A stretch of DNA of 43,756 nucleotides from Candidatus Zixiibacteriota bacterium (GCA_040752595.1 JBFMGX010000007.1:13465-57220); one strand, 5' to 3'; shown: positions 9,429 through 18,766, numbered from the stretch's first letter. Numbers and translations are program-made. Notes: generated by a model from the letters alone, not told the origin.

Positions 9429-9536
9429 GGATGTCGCGGCACTGGGTCATGCGCGGAAGACGCGCGCAGATGTCGCGGCCGTTGTCTGGCGGCCGGGACT
9501 GGGCGCGTCGCCGGGCGCAAGGGCAAGCTCGGCGCC

Positions 9537-10871
9537 TCAGCGTGTCTCGGGACCCATGGAGACGGTGCCGGTGATCGGTCGGATGTCCACGTACGTCTGT
9601 TGCCTGATCTCGGCGATCCAATCGGAGACGACGCGGTTGGTCTTGTCCTGACGCGCCATCTGCTTGATCGCGTCCCAGTCCTGTGCCATGTCGAAACGGT
9701 GCTCGGCCCGGCGATCGAGGACGCGGAGAACGTGCCAACCGTACGGCGTGCTGACGGGACCGACAATGTCGCCGGATTTCGCGTCCCGCAGTGCGGCGCG
9801 AAACTCGGGAAACATCTCTCCGACCGGGTACCATCCCAACTCGCCGCAGTTCTTCCGCGATTCCTCATCGCGCGAGTACTCCTGCGCCAGCGCGCAGAAG
9901 TCCGCGCCCCCGCGCACCGCGTTGGCCACCGAATCGGCGCGGTCTTTGACGGCGGAGGAATCCGCCAGAGTGGGCACCAGCGAGAGAATGATGTGCCGCG
10001 CGTGCACGCGATTTCCATCGCGATCAAGGCACTGAATCAGATGCCACCCCATCGGGCTGCGGACGATCCCGGAGATCTGTCCGGGAGCCAGCGCGAAGGC
10101 GGCCTCCTCGAAAGCACCAACCATATCGCCACGCCCGAACCAACCGATGTCGCCGCCCGCGGACGCGGAAGGATCGGTCGAATAACGGCGCGCGGCCTCG
10201 GCGAAATCCAGTCCTTCACGAACCTGTTGGAGAATAACCGTCAACCGGGTCCGCGCGGAATCCACCGTCGACGAGCTCACCTCCACGGGCATGAGAATGT
10301 GAGCCAGCTTGATCGCCTCCGGCTGTACCGGCAGCGAGTCCTGATAGCGGTTGTAGAACTCGCGAACCTCGCCATTCGTGACGGCGACCTCCGCCAGCTT
10401 GCGCTGGATCAACTCCTGCTTCAGCAGTTGGTTCTGTACATCCTGGCGGTACCGCACGCGCAAGTCTCGCTCCGAAAGACCTTCTTTGACGAGCTGGGCG
10501 CGATATTCATCATCGGACCCGAACCGACGACGCAACTCCTGCAATCTGTCCTCCAGGGCCGCATCGATCTCCTGGTCTTTGAGCCGCAGCGTGGTATCGC
10601 GTTCCGCCTGAATCAGAATCAACTGGTCGTTGACCATCTGTTCCAAGAGGGCTCGTCCGACCGTATCTCGAACAGCGGGGCTGTCGGCGTCCAGCTTGTT
10701 CTGCATGGCATAGAGCGCCAGTTGTGTCTCCCACTCCGAGCGCAGAATGACCCGGTCGCCGACGACGGCGATCGGTTCCTCCAACACCTCGGCGGCGAGC
10801 GGCGGGGCGATCACGACCACCGCTGATACGAGAGCAACGCCCGCGAAGCGCCTGATGCCATAGCCCCTCAT
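9537..10871 (-). CDS. SurA-like periplasmic chaperone / parvulin peptidyl-prolyl isomerase
   Basis: 444 residues. A signal peptide (about 1-27, ending around PPLAAE) directs it to the periplasm. A SurA-N chaperone domain (about 30-160) follows, rich in charged helices. Next are two parvulin (PpiC) domains, the first around LAHILMPVE...GGDIGWFGRGDM and the second around HARHIILSLVP...GELGWYPVGEMF. This SurA layout implies folding of outer-membrane proteins. The ATG at 10871 has GGGAGG eight bases upstream, preferred over the start at 10895. The upstream neighbour encodes another parvulin protein, 81 bases away, suggesting a duplicated pair in one operon. I leave the gene symbol empty because orthology to surA is not tested. 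Confidence 0.88.
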   Translation of the reverse strand: MRGYGIRRFAGVALVSAVVVIAPPLAAEVLEEPIAVVGDRVILRSEWETQLALYAMQNKLDADSPAVRDTVGRALLEQMVNDQLILIQAERDTTLRLKDQEIDAALEDRLQELRRRFGSDDEYRAQLVKEGLSERDLRVRYRQDVQNQLLKQELIQRKLAEVAVTNGEVREFYNRYQDSLPVQPEAIKLAHILMPVEVSSSTVDSARTRLTVILQQVREGLDFAEAARRYSTDPSASAGGDIGWFGRGDMVGAFEEAAFALAPGQISGIVRSPMGWHLIQCLDRDGNRVHARHIILSLVPTLADSSAVKDRADSVANAVRGGADFCALAQEYSRDEESRKNCGELGWYPVGEMFPEFRAALRDAKSGDIVGPVSTPYGWHVLRVLDRRAEHRFDMAQDWDAIKQMARQDKTNRVVSDWIAEIRQQTYVDIRPITGTVSMGPETR

Positions 10872-10952
10872 GACTTGAGCCTCCCGGGAATACAAATGAG
10901 CTTCAACGTTCCCTGCCGGACGTCGGCGACCCTTGGCGCGAACATGGGAATG

Positions 10953-12710
10953 TCATCGGGCGCCGACACTGTCGACCTGTCCGTGGATGTCGGCCAACCC
11001 TGTCAGCAGCGCATCTTCATATACGATCACCGGGTGGGCGGTGCGCATCGAGTCGATAAACGCAGCAAGAACGGAATCACGACGTGCCGACTGGAGACGC
11101 TCGAAGAGCTTGTTGCCGACTTCCTCGAAAGTCTGTTGGCTCGATGGGCGAGTCTCGATCAATTGGATGATCGAATACTGATCCACACCCGCCAAAGGTC
11201 CGGCGACTTGACCGGGCTGCAGTTTCGAGGCGGCTCCATAGAAGTCGGGGTAGGTGTCGGGCGTGACCCAGCCCAAATCGCCGCCCTTGCTCTTCATGCC
11301 AGAGCGCTGCGTGTACTGGCGCGCCAGCGTCTCGACCGAAGTCCCCGCCTCCGCTCGTTGGAGCAGCTGCAACGCCTGGTTCCGGTCGAACACCATGACT
11401 TCCCGTATGTGGTACGCCGTCGGCGCGATGAAGGAGTCCGGGTGGGCGTCGTAGAACGCCCGAACCTCGTCGTCCGATACGCTGATGCCGCGCGCCAGCC
11501 AGGTGTTGCGCATCCGATCGGCCATCATGTTCTCGAGGTAGGACTGCACGCGCTCTTTATAGATCGGCGATTCCTCCAGGTCCAGTCGCAACGCTTCCTC
11601 CCGGAGGATACCATAGAGCGACACCAGGAAAGCGAACTGTTGAAGCTGAACGGTGTCAGCGGGATCGGGGCGCTCATACGCCGATCGTGCCGCCAGCGCC
11701 TCACAGTATCTCCCCAGTGTGACGCTCTCGTCGTTTCCGAAACGGTACATTACGCGATCCTTCTCGGCGTCCGTGAGCTGTTCGGGCAGCACAGCGGGGA
11801 ACTGGCCCTGTGGAAGCCCCGCCGTGTCGGCAATCGCCTGGAGCTTGACGCGCCAGAGCGCCAGCGTCTCCGTGTCATACCGCAGATTCGCCCGCTTCTG
11901 CATGTCTTCCAAGTGGGCCAAACGGCGTTCCTGTTGCTTCCTCCGGCTGAGTATCGATTCGATAGTCGGCCGAACCGTTTCATAGTCGCGCACATCCAGC
12001 TTGCGCTTGGAGTCCAATTGCAGAACATGCCAGCCGAGTTGCGTCTTGATCGGCCCGCCGAGTTCACCGGCGTTCAGGGAAAACACGGCCCCGCGGAGCG
12101 GCTCCGTCAATTCCGTCCAACTGACCTCACGTCCGAAGTCGCCATTGCGAAAGCGGGTGCCGGCATCCAGAGAGTGTTTCTCCGCCATATCGCCAAAATC
12201 CGCGCCCGCCTTGATGGCCGTCAGCAAAGAGTCCGCTTTGACGCTGTCGGCCACCAGGATGTGTCGAAAACGGGCCCGGTCAAACCAGTGCGCGTAGGAG
12301 TCCCTGATCTCCTCCTCCGAGACCGTCACCTTGTTGAGGACTTCTGCGCGGTACAGCTCGTCCATCAGGAATTTGTCCTTCTCGGCATCGACCGCCTCGA
12401 CGATGCCGATGTCGGCATCGATCCCGCGGGCATACCCGGCGATGACCAGGAGTTCGTCTTCGATCAGGCGGTTCAAGTACTGGCGCCGGGCCTTCAACTC
12501 GGCGGCCGGCGTCGGGTAGTTGACATGCAGGGCGGTGAGATAGTCGGTGATCCGCCGCAACTTGATCGGTCGCCCGCCGACTTCGGCAGCGACCGCCTCC
12601 TCGGAATCCTGACTCTTGCCGCACCCTACGGCTCCCGTACCCAGGAGACCGGCAACCAGCAGCACGGCCGACCATTGTGTCACAGAAACGCCCGTATCCC
12701 ATTTCTTCAT
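10953..12710 (-). CDS. Parvulin-type peptidyl-prolyl isomerase lipoprotein
   Basis: 585 residues. The N terminus is a lipoprotein signal: a basic start, a hydrophobic core and a GAVGC lipobox with Cys30, so it is probably anchored to a membrane facing the periplasm. A SurA-N-like helical domain is followed by a parvulin domain (RFRHILVADS...NGDFGREVSW). Then come a long helical insert and a second parvulin-like domain (AYHIREVMVF...GGDLGWVTPDTY). It probably acts in folding secreted or outer-membrane proteins, much as PrsA or SurA do. AGGAG lies five bases before the ATG. It sits 79 bases after mfd and before the SurA-like gene, same strand. Confidence 0.87.
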   Translation of the reverse strand: MKKWDTGVSVTQWSAVLLVAGLLGTGAVGCGKSQDSEEAVAAEVGGRPIKLRRITDYLTALHVNYPTPAAELKARRQYLNRLIEDELLVIAGYARGIDADIGIVEAVDAEKDKFLMDELYRAEVLNKVTVSEEEIRDSYAHWFDRARFRHILVADSVKADSLLTAIKAGADFGDMAEKHSLDAGTRFRNGDFGREVSWTELTEPLRGAVFSLNAGELGGPIKTQLGWHVLQLDSKRKLDVRDYETVRPTIESILSRRKQQERRLAHLEDMQKRANLRYDTETLALWRVKLQAIADTAGLPQGQFPAVLPEQLTDAEKDRVMYRFGNDESVTLGRYCEALAARSAYERPDPADTVQLQQFAFLVSLYGILREEALRLDLEESPIYKERVQSYLENMMADRMRNTWLARGISVSDDEVRAFYDAHPDSFIAPTAYHIREVMVFDRNQALQLLQRAEAGTSVETLARQYTQRSGMKSKGGDLGWVTPDTYPDFYGAASKLQPGQVAGPLAGVDQYSIIQLIETRPSSQQTFEEVGNKLFERLQSARRDSVLAAFIDSMRTAHPVIVYEDALLTGLADIHGQVDSVGAR

Positions 12711-12789
12711 GAGAACTCCTGTCAGTTTCCCCCGTTAGAAGTCGGCATACCCATCACAAACGTCAAATCTACTCATCATGAGCACAAAG

Positions 12790-15700
12790 TCAAAGTCCGA
12801 GCGCGACGCCGGGAGGATTGTCCGGAACCGGCCGCCCCGTCGCCAGCGCTTCCAGAATATGCAGAAGGCCAGTCAGGTCGGCCGATTGGCCGACGGCTGT
12901 GCGCACCGTGACCGCGACCGGCGGCCCCGAAGTGAAGGACACCCGCTCCCCCAGCAGACGGCGCCACGTCTCAATGCGACGGCGATCGATGGCTGCCTCC
13001 GGAGACATATAGACTGTCCAGATTCCCTTGCGGGCCAAGGCACGGGCGACCTGCGCCTGCCGGGCCCAGATGCGCGCTCGGGCCAGATCGAGGAGCCGTC
13101 GAACCTCCACCGGCGGAGAGCCGAAGCGATCGGTCAATTCCAACGCCAAATCGTCGACTCCGTCCACGCCCGCCAACTCGGCCAACCGCTTGTACATCTC
13201 AAAGCGCTGCTGGTTGTCCGTAATGTAGTCATCGGGGATGAATCGATCCCCGTCCACTTCGATCTGTACCGGCGCGACTGTTGTCGGCGGTACGCCGCGG
13301 GCCTCGGCCACGGCCTCATTCAACAGGCGGCAATAGAGATCGAAGCCGACCTCCTCGATGAAACCGTGCTGCTGCGGACCCAACAGGTTGCCGGCGCCGC
13401 GAATCTCCAGATCGCGCATGGCCAGGTGGAACCCCGAGCCCAGCGCGGTATGTTCCTCGATGGCACGGAGACGCGCCTTGGCCGTCGAGTTCAGGGCATT
13501 CAGCGGGGGCACCAGCAGATAGGCGTACGCCTGGCGTGCCGAGCGCCCGACGCGTCCGCGCAGTTGATACAACTGCGCCAGGCCGAACCGATCGGCGCGG
13601 TGGATGATGATCGTATTGACCGAGGGGAGATCGAGTCCCGACTCGATGATCGCCGTGCAGAGCAAAACGTGAAACTCGTTGTGGTAGAATCGCACCATCA
13701 CCGCTTCCAAGTCGCGTTCGGGCATCTGACCGTGCGCCACGGCGATTTTGACCGTGGGCAAAAGACGTGAGAGCCACGCCGCCATGGAGTCGATCGTCTG
13801 CACGCGGTTGTGCACGAAGTAGACTTGGCCACCGCGGTCGAGCTCGCGCAGAATCGCCTCGGAGACGACCTCGGGGCCAAAGGCCCGGATCTCCGTCTGC
13901 ACCGGGAGCCGGTCGCGCGGGGAGGTGTTGATCATCGAGAGGTCGCGCGCGCCCAGAAGCGACATCGACAGCGTGCGCGGAATCGGCGTCGCCGACAGCG
14001 CCAGCGTGTCGACCGATTGCCGGAGCTTCCGCAGTTTCTCCTTGTCCGCCACGCCGAAGCGCTGTTCCTCATCGACAATGAGAAGTCCCAGATCGGTGAA
14101 GGCGATGTCCTTCTGCAGGAGACGATGCGTCCCGATGACAATGTCGAGCTTCCCGGTCGTCAGCTCGCCGACAATGCGTTTCTGCTCTTTGACGGTCCGG
14201 AAGCGCGACAGCGTCTCGATCCGTACCGGGAACTCGGACAGCCGCTCGCGGAATGTCGCCAGGTGCTGCTGCGCCAGAATCGTCGTCGGCACCAGCACGG
14301 CGACCTGCCTGTGATCGCACACGGCCCGGAAGGCGGCGCGGATCGCCACTTCGGTCTTGCCATAGCCGACGTCGCCGCAAATCAACCGGTCCATCGGCGC
14401 CGCATCGCACATGTCCTTCTTCACCGCCGCGATCGCGTTGGTCTGGTCGGGAGTTTCCTCATAGATGAACGCGCCCTCCATTTGGACCATCCACTCGTTG
14501 TCCTCGGAGAAGGCGTGCCCCGGTTGCGACTTGCGGGCCGCGTACAAGGTGATCAATTCCCCGGCCATCGACAACAGCGCCTGCTTGGTGCGCGCCTTGG
14601 TCCGTTCCCAGGCGGTTCCGCCGAGCTTCGCCAGGGTCGGTCTTCCCTCCTGACCGGAGTACTTCTGGACGCGGTCGAATTCCTCGATGGGAACAAAGAG
14701 CTTGTCGTCGTCCTGATACAGCAGCATCAGGCAGTCGCGTCGCTGCCCCTCGACCGTGATCGACTCCAGGCCACGGAAACGGCCGATCCCATGATCGATA
14801 TGGACGACAAAGTCGCCCCGCTTGAGCTGCGTGTAACTGGAGAGAGCCAGTCCCTCCTGGAACCGGCGGCGACGGAACCTGGCGCGATGACGGTGGAAGA
14901 TCTCATGCTCGGTGAGAAGGGCGAATTGGGCATCGGGTAGGACAAAGCCGCTGTGCAGGGCGGGACAAACGAACTCGGCATTGGTGTGCAGCTCCGCCAG
15001 GAGATCGGCCAGACGCTGCCTTTGCCCCTCGTTGTCGCAGGCGATGACTACTTCAATGTCTCGCGCCGCGAATGCGGTCAACTCCTCGGTCAGTCGTTTG
15101 ACACTCGCCGCCATCGGCGGCGGCGCGGTACTGTTGAAGGAGATGGGCGGCTCCGTGCCGACTCCGCCGACGTACAGATCGTGAACCTGGATCTGGGTGC
15201 GATATCGCGCTTTCGCTGTCTGCATTGTGTCAACACCATAGATGACCTCGGGCAACGGCGGATCGGCCAGATGGTGCGACAGTCGTTCATGGAAGCGCGC
15301 CGCTTCCTCTTGCAAGCGGTCATTGGCGGCCCGCAGACGTTCCGGATCATCCAGCCAAAGAACCGCGTCTGCGGGCAGGTAGTCGAAGACGCGGGCGCGC
15401 CCTTGACCGATGATCCCGGCCAGCCACTCCAGCCCGGGACGTTCGGGATCGGATTCCAGTCGTTCCCGCCAGGCATCTTCCAGACCGGACGATGACCAGC
15501 CCGACTCATAGACAGGTCCAGTTGCACGTGCCTCACGGCTCGGCAGGATCACGCACTGCTCGCGACGGGCGGTCGTGCGTTGGGTCGCAACAGAGAACGT
15601 GCGGATCGATTCGACGGCGTCGCCGAGAAATTCGACGCGGAGCGGTTCCGACTCGGTGAAAGTGAAAGAATCAACGATGCCACCACGGCAAGAAAAAGTC

Positions 15701-16272
15701 CCGACTTCCTCGACTAGTGGCGCGCGCCGGTAGCCGAGATCGACAAGCTGGGCCAAGAGATCTTCGAGGACATACTCCCGGTTCACCTCCAGTGTCACGA
15801 GACGCGACTTCAACTCATCGGGCGGGATGGTCGGCTCCAGCGCGGCACGCAGATGGGTGACGACGATTGGGGGGTCGGGTCCGAGACAACGCCAGAGAGT
15901 TTCCAGCCGACGTCCTGTCGCCTCCGGCCCAGGGGAACGGAATTCATAGGGGAGGATTTCCCAGGCATGAAAGCGGGTCACCGCCGATTCGCCGAGCAAG
16001 TGGATGAGATCATCGTGCCAGTGGGATGCGCCTTCCGGCTCGGCGGTGATGATCAGAGTCGGGCGAGGCGACTGCCGATTCAGCTTCGCCACCACACAGG
16101 CCGCCAGCGACCCGGCCATCCCGCCGAGATCGAGCGCGCCCGGCGTGGGCGATTCCCATTGCTCGCGCACACGCGCAAACGCCGGCAGACGCCCCACCGC
16201 CGCGAAGAGATCGTCAAAGGGGTTGCGCTTGCCGGATCGGCGCGGTGTGTCTCTGGTTTCGCGTTGCGCCAT
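12790..16272 (-). CDS. mfd: Transcription-repair coupling factor Mfd
   Basis: 1160 residues, full family length. Mfd removes RNA polymerase stalled at DNA lesions and recruits UvrA. The N-terminal UvrB-homology region (about 30-300) is followed by the RNA-polymerase-interacting region (HIDHGIGRFRGLE, about 480-500). The RecG-like translocase carries Walker A GDVGYGKTE (about 631), IGTHRLL, the Walker B box DEEQRFG (about 732), ATPIPRTLSMS and the C-terminal helicase motif QLRGRVGRS. The TRCF domain ends the protein. All motor motifs look intact. The ATG at 16272 lacks a clear ribosome-binding site. A good -10 lies about 90 bases upstream. It heads a run of same-strand genes (two parvulins, hflX). 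Confidence 0.96.
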   Translation of the reverse strand: MAQRETRDTPRRSGKRNPFDDLFAAVGRLPAFARVREQWESPTPGALDLGGMAGSLAACVVAKLNRQSPRPTLIITAEPEGASHWHDDLIHLLGESAVTRFHAWEILPYEFRSPGPEATGRRLETLWRCLGPDPPIVVTHLRAALEPTIPPDELKSRLVTLEVNREYVLEDLLAQLVDLGYRRAPLVEEVGTFSCRGGIVDSFTFTESEPLRVEFLGDAVESIRTFSVATQRTTARREQCVILPSREARATGPVYESGWSSSGLEDAWRERLESDPERPGLEWLAGIIGQGRARVFDYLPADAVLWLDDPERLRAANDRLQEEAARFHERLSHHLADPPLPEVIYGVDTMQTAKARYRTQIQVHDLYVGGVGTEPPISFNSTAPPPMAASVKRLTEELTAFAARDIEVVIACDNEGQRQRLADLLAELHTNAEFVCPALHSGFVLPDAQFALLTEHEIFHRHRARFRRRRFQEGLALSSYTQLKRGDFVVHIDHGIGRFRGLESITVEGQRRDCLMLLYQDDDKLFVPIEEFDRVQKYSGQEGRPTLAKLGGTAWERTKARTKQALLSMAGELITLYAARKSQPGHAFSEDNEWMVQMEGAFIYEETPDQTNAIAAVKKDMCDAAPMDRLICGDVGYGKTEVAIRAAFRAVCDHRQVAVLVPTTILAQQHLATFRERLSEFPVRIETLSRFRTVKEQKRIVGELTTGKLDIVIGTHRLLQKDIAFTDLGLLIVDEEQRFGVADKEKLRKLRQSVDTLALSATPIPRTLSMSLLGARDLSMINTSPRDRLPVQTEIRAFGPEVVSEAILRELDRGGQVYFVHNRVQTIDSMAAWLSRLLPTVKIAVAHGQMPERDLEAVMVRFYHNEFHVLLCTAIIESGLDLPSVNTIIIHRADRFGLAQLYQLRGRVGRSARQAYAYLLVPPLNALNSTAKARLRAIEEHTALGSGFHLAMRDLEIRGAGNLLGPQQHGFIEEVGFDLYCRLLNEAVAEARGVPPTTVAPVQIEVDGDRFIPDDYITDNQQRFEMYKRLAELAGVDGVDDLALELTDRFGSPPVEVRRLLDLARARIWARQAQVARALARKGIWTVYMSPEAAIDRRRIETWRRLLGERVSFTSGPPVAVTVRTAVGQSADLTGLLHILEALATGRPVPDNPPGVALGL

Positions 16273-16289
16273 AATGTGTCATTCGAGGA

Positions 16290-16309
16290 CAAGGGGCTTC
16301 AGCCCCTTG
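16290..16309. repeat. Perfect hairpin in the mfd leader
   Basis: CAAGGGGCT / AGCCCCTTG, a 9-bp perfect stem with a two-base centre, 18 bases before the mfd start and downstream of its predicted promoter, so it would be in the mfd 5' leader. The core resembles the GGGGGCTTTCAGCCCCC hairpins at 17695-17715 and 42429-42449, so it may be only a dispersed repeat. Confidence 0.55.
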
Positions 16310-16362
16310 CACCAAACGCCGAAATCCCACGCCCCCGATTCGGGGGGTGGGTCGACGTTCCC

Positions 16363-16391
16363 ATTATACAATCGGCGGGAAACGGGAACAA
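16363..16391 (-). promoter_or_regulatory. Predicted promoter for mfd
   Basis: A perfect TATAAT on the minus strand (16363-16368) with TTGTTC (16386-16391) 17 bases upstream. It is about 90 bases before the mfd ATG and nothing else is encoded in between. The -35 matches only in its TTG. Confidence 0.5.
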
Positions 16392-16460
16392 CCCCCCACA
16401 TCTTCCCCACACGGCGAGAATGTGATTGACCCAACCCGCGCATCCGCGTAATGAGCTGCC

Positions 16461-17651
16461 ATGAAAACTGAAGATTCCGGCAAGAAGCTCGTCTGCCTGT
16501 TCGGTTCGGGAATCTCTCGAAAGGCGGGGATGCCAGGCACTCACGAGATGTCCCAAGAGCTTCTCTCTCTCAGAGAATTCCATCGGACCGGCGTCAGCGT
16601 CTATAGAGCCGGATTGCTGCCGAAACTCGGCTACTTCGAGTCCCCGAAGGAGAAGGCGAATCGATTAGCGATAACAGCGATCGTCGCGGCCGTGCTGGAG
16701 CTCGTCAGGAAGGAACTGAGCGAGCGATGGGCAACACCACCTGCGCCCACATATGAAGACGCCTACTTCCTTCTCGATCGTCTCGCCACGGCTGAGCTTG
16801 GAGGCCTCGACGACCCGCTGACGGTCCTGGGGCGACGGTGGCTTTCCAGGAAAGTCCGCACCGAAGTGCGAAGCGCGGGAGTCGATTTTTCGCAGCTGCT
16901 CCACGAGGCAACGAACTGTCTATCCGACCTTGCTTGGGAGATGCTCGACAAACCAGTCGGATGCACAGGATACCTGGAAGAGTTGGTGAGAGCCCTGTGC
17001 AATCAAGTCGACCGAACGGAGCTGTGCATAGTCACGACGAACCATGATCTTGTACTGGAACGAGTTTTCGAGTTGCTGCAGATTCCCTACTGCGACGGTT
17101 TCTGTCAACCCGATGGCAGCGATGTGCCGCTCTGGCGCTCGGGAGTCTTCGATACACAAGCTGATTCCGTGAAGCTACTGAAGATTCATGGGTCCGTGGA
17201 CTGGTTCAGTTTGATGCCCGGGGAAGACTGGAACTTCAAGAGAGAGACCGCCCGATGCCTTTGCGGGGGGCTGCATCGCCTACCTGACGGGAAATACTGG
17301 CGCATGCGGGACTTCCGGCCGCTCATCCTGCTTGGCACCTACAACAAACCTGACAGGTACACGGCGGGCATGTTCGCGGAATTGTTCTGCCGGTGGAGGG
17401 CCGCGCTGATGAATTCAAGGAGGCTCCTGATATCCGGGTTTGGGTTCGGGGACCATGCGATAACTCGCTTGATCATGAACTGGGCATACACGGATCGGGA
17501 CCGGCGGATGCTCGTAGTTTCCCCTTCGGAGCCAGTCGCTTTCCCGGACTCGTGGAATGGTGAACTGGTCGAGAATGGAATTCTGAGGATGGTTAAGGAG
17601 AAGATCGAGGACGTCGACTGGGTTGAGATAGCGTCCGAACTCGATTTGTGA
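16461..17651 (+). CDS. SIR2-like domain protein (putative NADase, possible defence gene)
   Basis: 396 residues with the Rossmann-type SIR2_2-like fold and no recognisable second domain. It has a GSGISRKAGMPG NAD-binding loop (15-26), TTNHD with Asn194, KIHGS with His243, and a late SGFGFGD loop (325-331). Asn and His correspond to the pair needed for NAD cleavage in SIR2-type defence effectors (ThsA-like, DSR-like), so an NAD hydrolase activity is a reasonable inference. It lacks the four-cysteine zinc module of true sirtuins; only a CLC pair and a few scattered cysteines are seen. The gene stands alone, is transcribed opposite to its neighbours, and is bordered by repeats. No ribosome-binding site is seen. 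By eye its base composition is less G+C-rich than mfd. Partner genes such as HerA or pAgo are absent. Confidence 0.8.
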   Translation: MKTEDSGKKLVCLFGSGISRKAGMPGTHEMSQELLSLREFHRTGVSVYRAGLLPKLGYFESPKEKANRLAITAIVAAVLELVRKELSERWATPPAPTYEDAYFLLDRLATAELGGLDDPLTVLGRRWLSRKVRTEVRSAGVDFSQLLHEATNCLSDLAWEMLDKPVGCTGYLEELVRALCNQVDRTELCIVTTNHDLVLERVFELLQIPYCDGFCQPDGSDVPLWRSGVFDTQADSVKLLKIHGSVDWFSLMPGEDWNFKRETARCLCGGLHRLPDGKYWRMRDFRPLILLGTYNKPDRYTAGMFAELFCRWRAALMNSRRLLISGFGFGDHAITRLIMNWAYTDRDRRMLVVSPSEPVAFPDSWNGELVENGILRMVKEKIEDVDWVEIASELDL

Positions 17652-17694
17652 TCCGCATGCCGCCTGGGCCGCCCGCGACGAAATCCTTCGCGGA

Positions 17695-17738
17695 CAGGGG
17701 GCTTTCAGCCCCCTGATGGTGGGCGGAGCCCACCCTAC
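17695..17738. repeat. Double hairpin repeat after the SIR2 gene
   Basis: CAGGGGGCTTTCAGCCCCCTG (17695-17715) is followed by GGTGGGC/GCCCACC (17718-17734) and CTAC. The first hairpin, including the CGCGGA before it, is repeated with one base change at 42429-42449, followed there by similar GGCGGGC hairpins. Both copies are intergenic. Confidence 0.7.
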
Positions 17739-17756
17739 GAAAACGCAGCGGCCTTT

Positions 17757-17857
17757 CCCTCACCTGCTCGGGCCTGAAGGCCCGAGCGACCTCTCCCCCT
17801 CGACTTCCTTTGACTCCGCTCAGGACAAGTCGCTCGGGGCAGGCCGAAGGGAGAGGT
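17757..17857. repeat. CCCTCACC...GGGAGAGGT repeat copy
   Basis: The ends CCCTCACCTGCTCGGGCC and CGAAGGGAGAGGT are those of the dispersed family at 183-297 and 32683-32757. It contains a perfect CTCGGGCC TGAA GGCCCGAG palindrome. It lies between the convergent SIR2 and agmatinase genes. Confidence 0.6.
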
Positions 17858-17865
17858 CAGAAGAA

Positions 17866-18750
17866 TCAGAAGCGGATCATCCGCAGCATCTCGGCGACGA
17901 GACGGGCGGCGAGGAAGTCGGGGGCGTGCAGACCGGGAATCGGTGAAAGCTCGACGACGTCGAAGCCGACGACCGTTTTCTGCGCGAAGACCAACCGCAG
18001 GAAATCGAGTGTTTCCTGCCAGAGGAGGCCGCCCGGTTCGGGGGTGCCGACGGCGGGCATGATCGAAGGATCGAGGCCATCAAGATCGATAGTGATATAG
18101 ACGTGCTTGGAAAGAGGCTTGAGCGCGGCCTGATACCAGTCTGTCTTGCCGACACAATCTCTTGACCAGAAGATGGGCAGGTGATCGCGCTCGATGGTCG
18201 CATGGCAGTCGGCGGAAACATTGCGGATGCCGACCGAAACCGCCGGACAGAGTTCGCGCACACGGCGCATGGCGCAGGCATGCGACCACTTTGAACCCTG
18301 ATAGGTGTCGCGCATGTCGGCATGGGCATCGATCTGCAGCACGGTCAAATCGGGGTACTTCGCTGTGTGTGCACGCACCGCCCCGGTGGTGATCGAGTGC
18401 TCACCGCCGAGCATCACGCAGTATTTCCCGACGGCGAGGTGTCCGGCGATCACGCGCTCGACGGTGTCGACCATCGCACCGGGGCCCTCGGCCTCGGCTT
18501 CGATTTCATCGACCGTGGCGATGCCGATCTCGGCGATGTCGCGCTTCGTCACCGGATCGTATGTCTCCACCTCACGGGAGGCGGCAATGATCGCGGCAGG
18601 GCCGTATTTCGTCCCCGCGCGGTACGAGGTTGTGCCATCGTAGGCGACCGGGATGACGACCACGCGCGCGGTGTCATACGCCGCATCTTCCGGGGGCAGA
18701 CCGAGGAAGTTGTATCCGCGGGGCGACGCTTGATGATCAACGCTCATCAT
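17866..18750 (-). CDS. speB: Agmatinase (SpeB)
   Basis: 294 residues, ureohydrolase superfamily. It hydrolyses agmatine to putrescine and urea using two Mn ions. The metal ligands are all visible: GGEHS with His118, DAHAD with Asp141, His143 and Asp145, and IDLDGLDPS with Asp222 and Asp224. The family C-terminal VVELSP motif (265-270) is also present. Agmatinase is favoured over arginase or guanidinopropionase because an arginine decarboxylase lies upstream. The open frame runs back to 19011, but that extension is a dispersed repeat that would translate as a HSERSEES-type peptide, so I start at the ATG pair at 18747-18750. Same strand as the DHS-like gene, 136 bases apart. Confidence 0.92.
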   Translation of the reverse strand: MMSVDHQASPRGYNFLGLPPEDAAYDTARVVVIPVAYDGTTSYRAGTKYGPAAIIAASREVETYDPVTKRDIAEIGIATVDEIEAEAEGPGAMVDTVERVIAGHLAVGKYCVMLGGEHSITTGAVRAHTAKYPDLTVLQIDAHADMRDTYQGSKWSHACAMRRVRELCPAVSVGIRNVSADCHATIERDHLPIFWSRDCVGKTDWYQAALKPLSKHVYITIDLDGLDPSIMPAVGTPEPGGLLWQETLDFLRLVFAQKTVVGFDVVELSPIPGLHAPDFLAARLVAEMLRMIRF

Positions 18751-18766
18751 CGCTCTCATCCATGTT

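Noticed and set aside
9600-10826. Plus-strand open frame of 408 codons opposite the SurA-like gene
   Set aside because: Same reason; no domain, no start signal, and the minus-strand protein has two recognisable parvulin domains.
10875-12911. Plus-strand open frame of 678 codons opposite the parvulin lipoprotein
   Set aside because: Antisense shadow in G+C-rich DNA: the protein is rich in Arg, Gln, His and Asp without motifs, and the opposite strand encodes a clear parvulin lipoprotein.
13810-14940. Plus-strand open frame of 376 codons inside mfd
   Set aside because: Antisense to the Mfd motor domain, whose motifs are intact.
16426-16454. Promoter of the SIR2 gene (TTGACC, 17 bases, TAATGA)
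   Set aside because: The -10 has little similarity to consensus and transcription would begin at the ATG; noted only as a possibility under the SIR2 finding.
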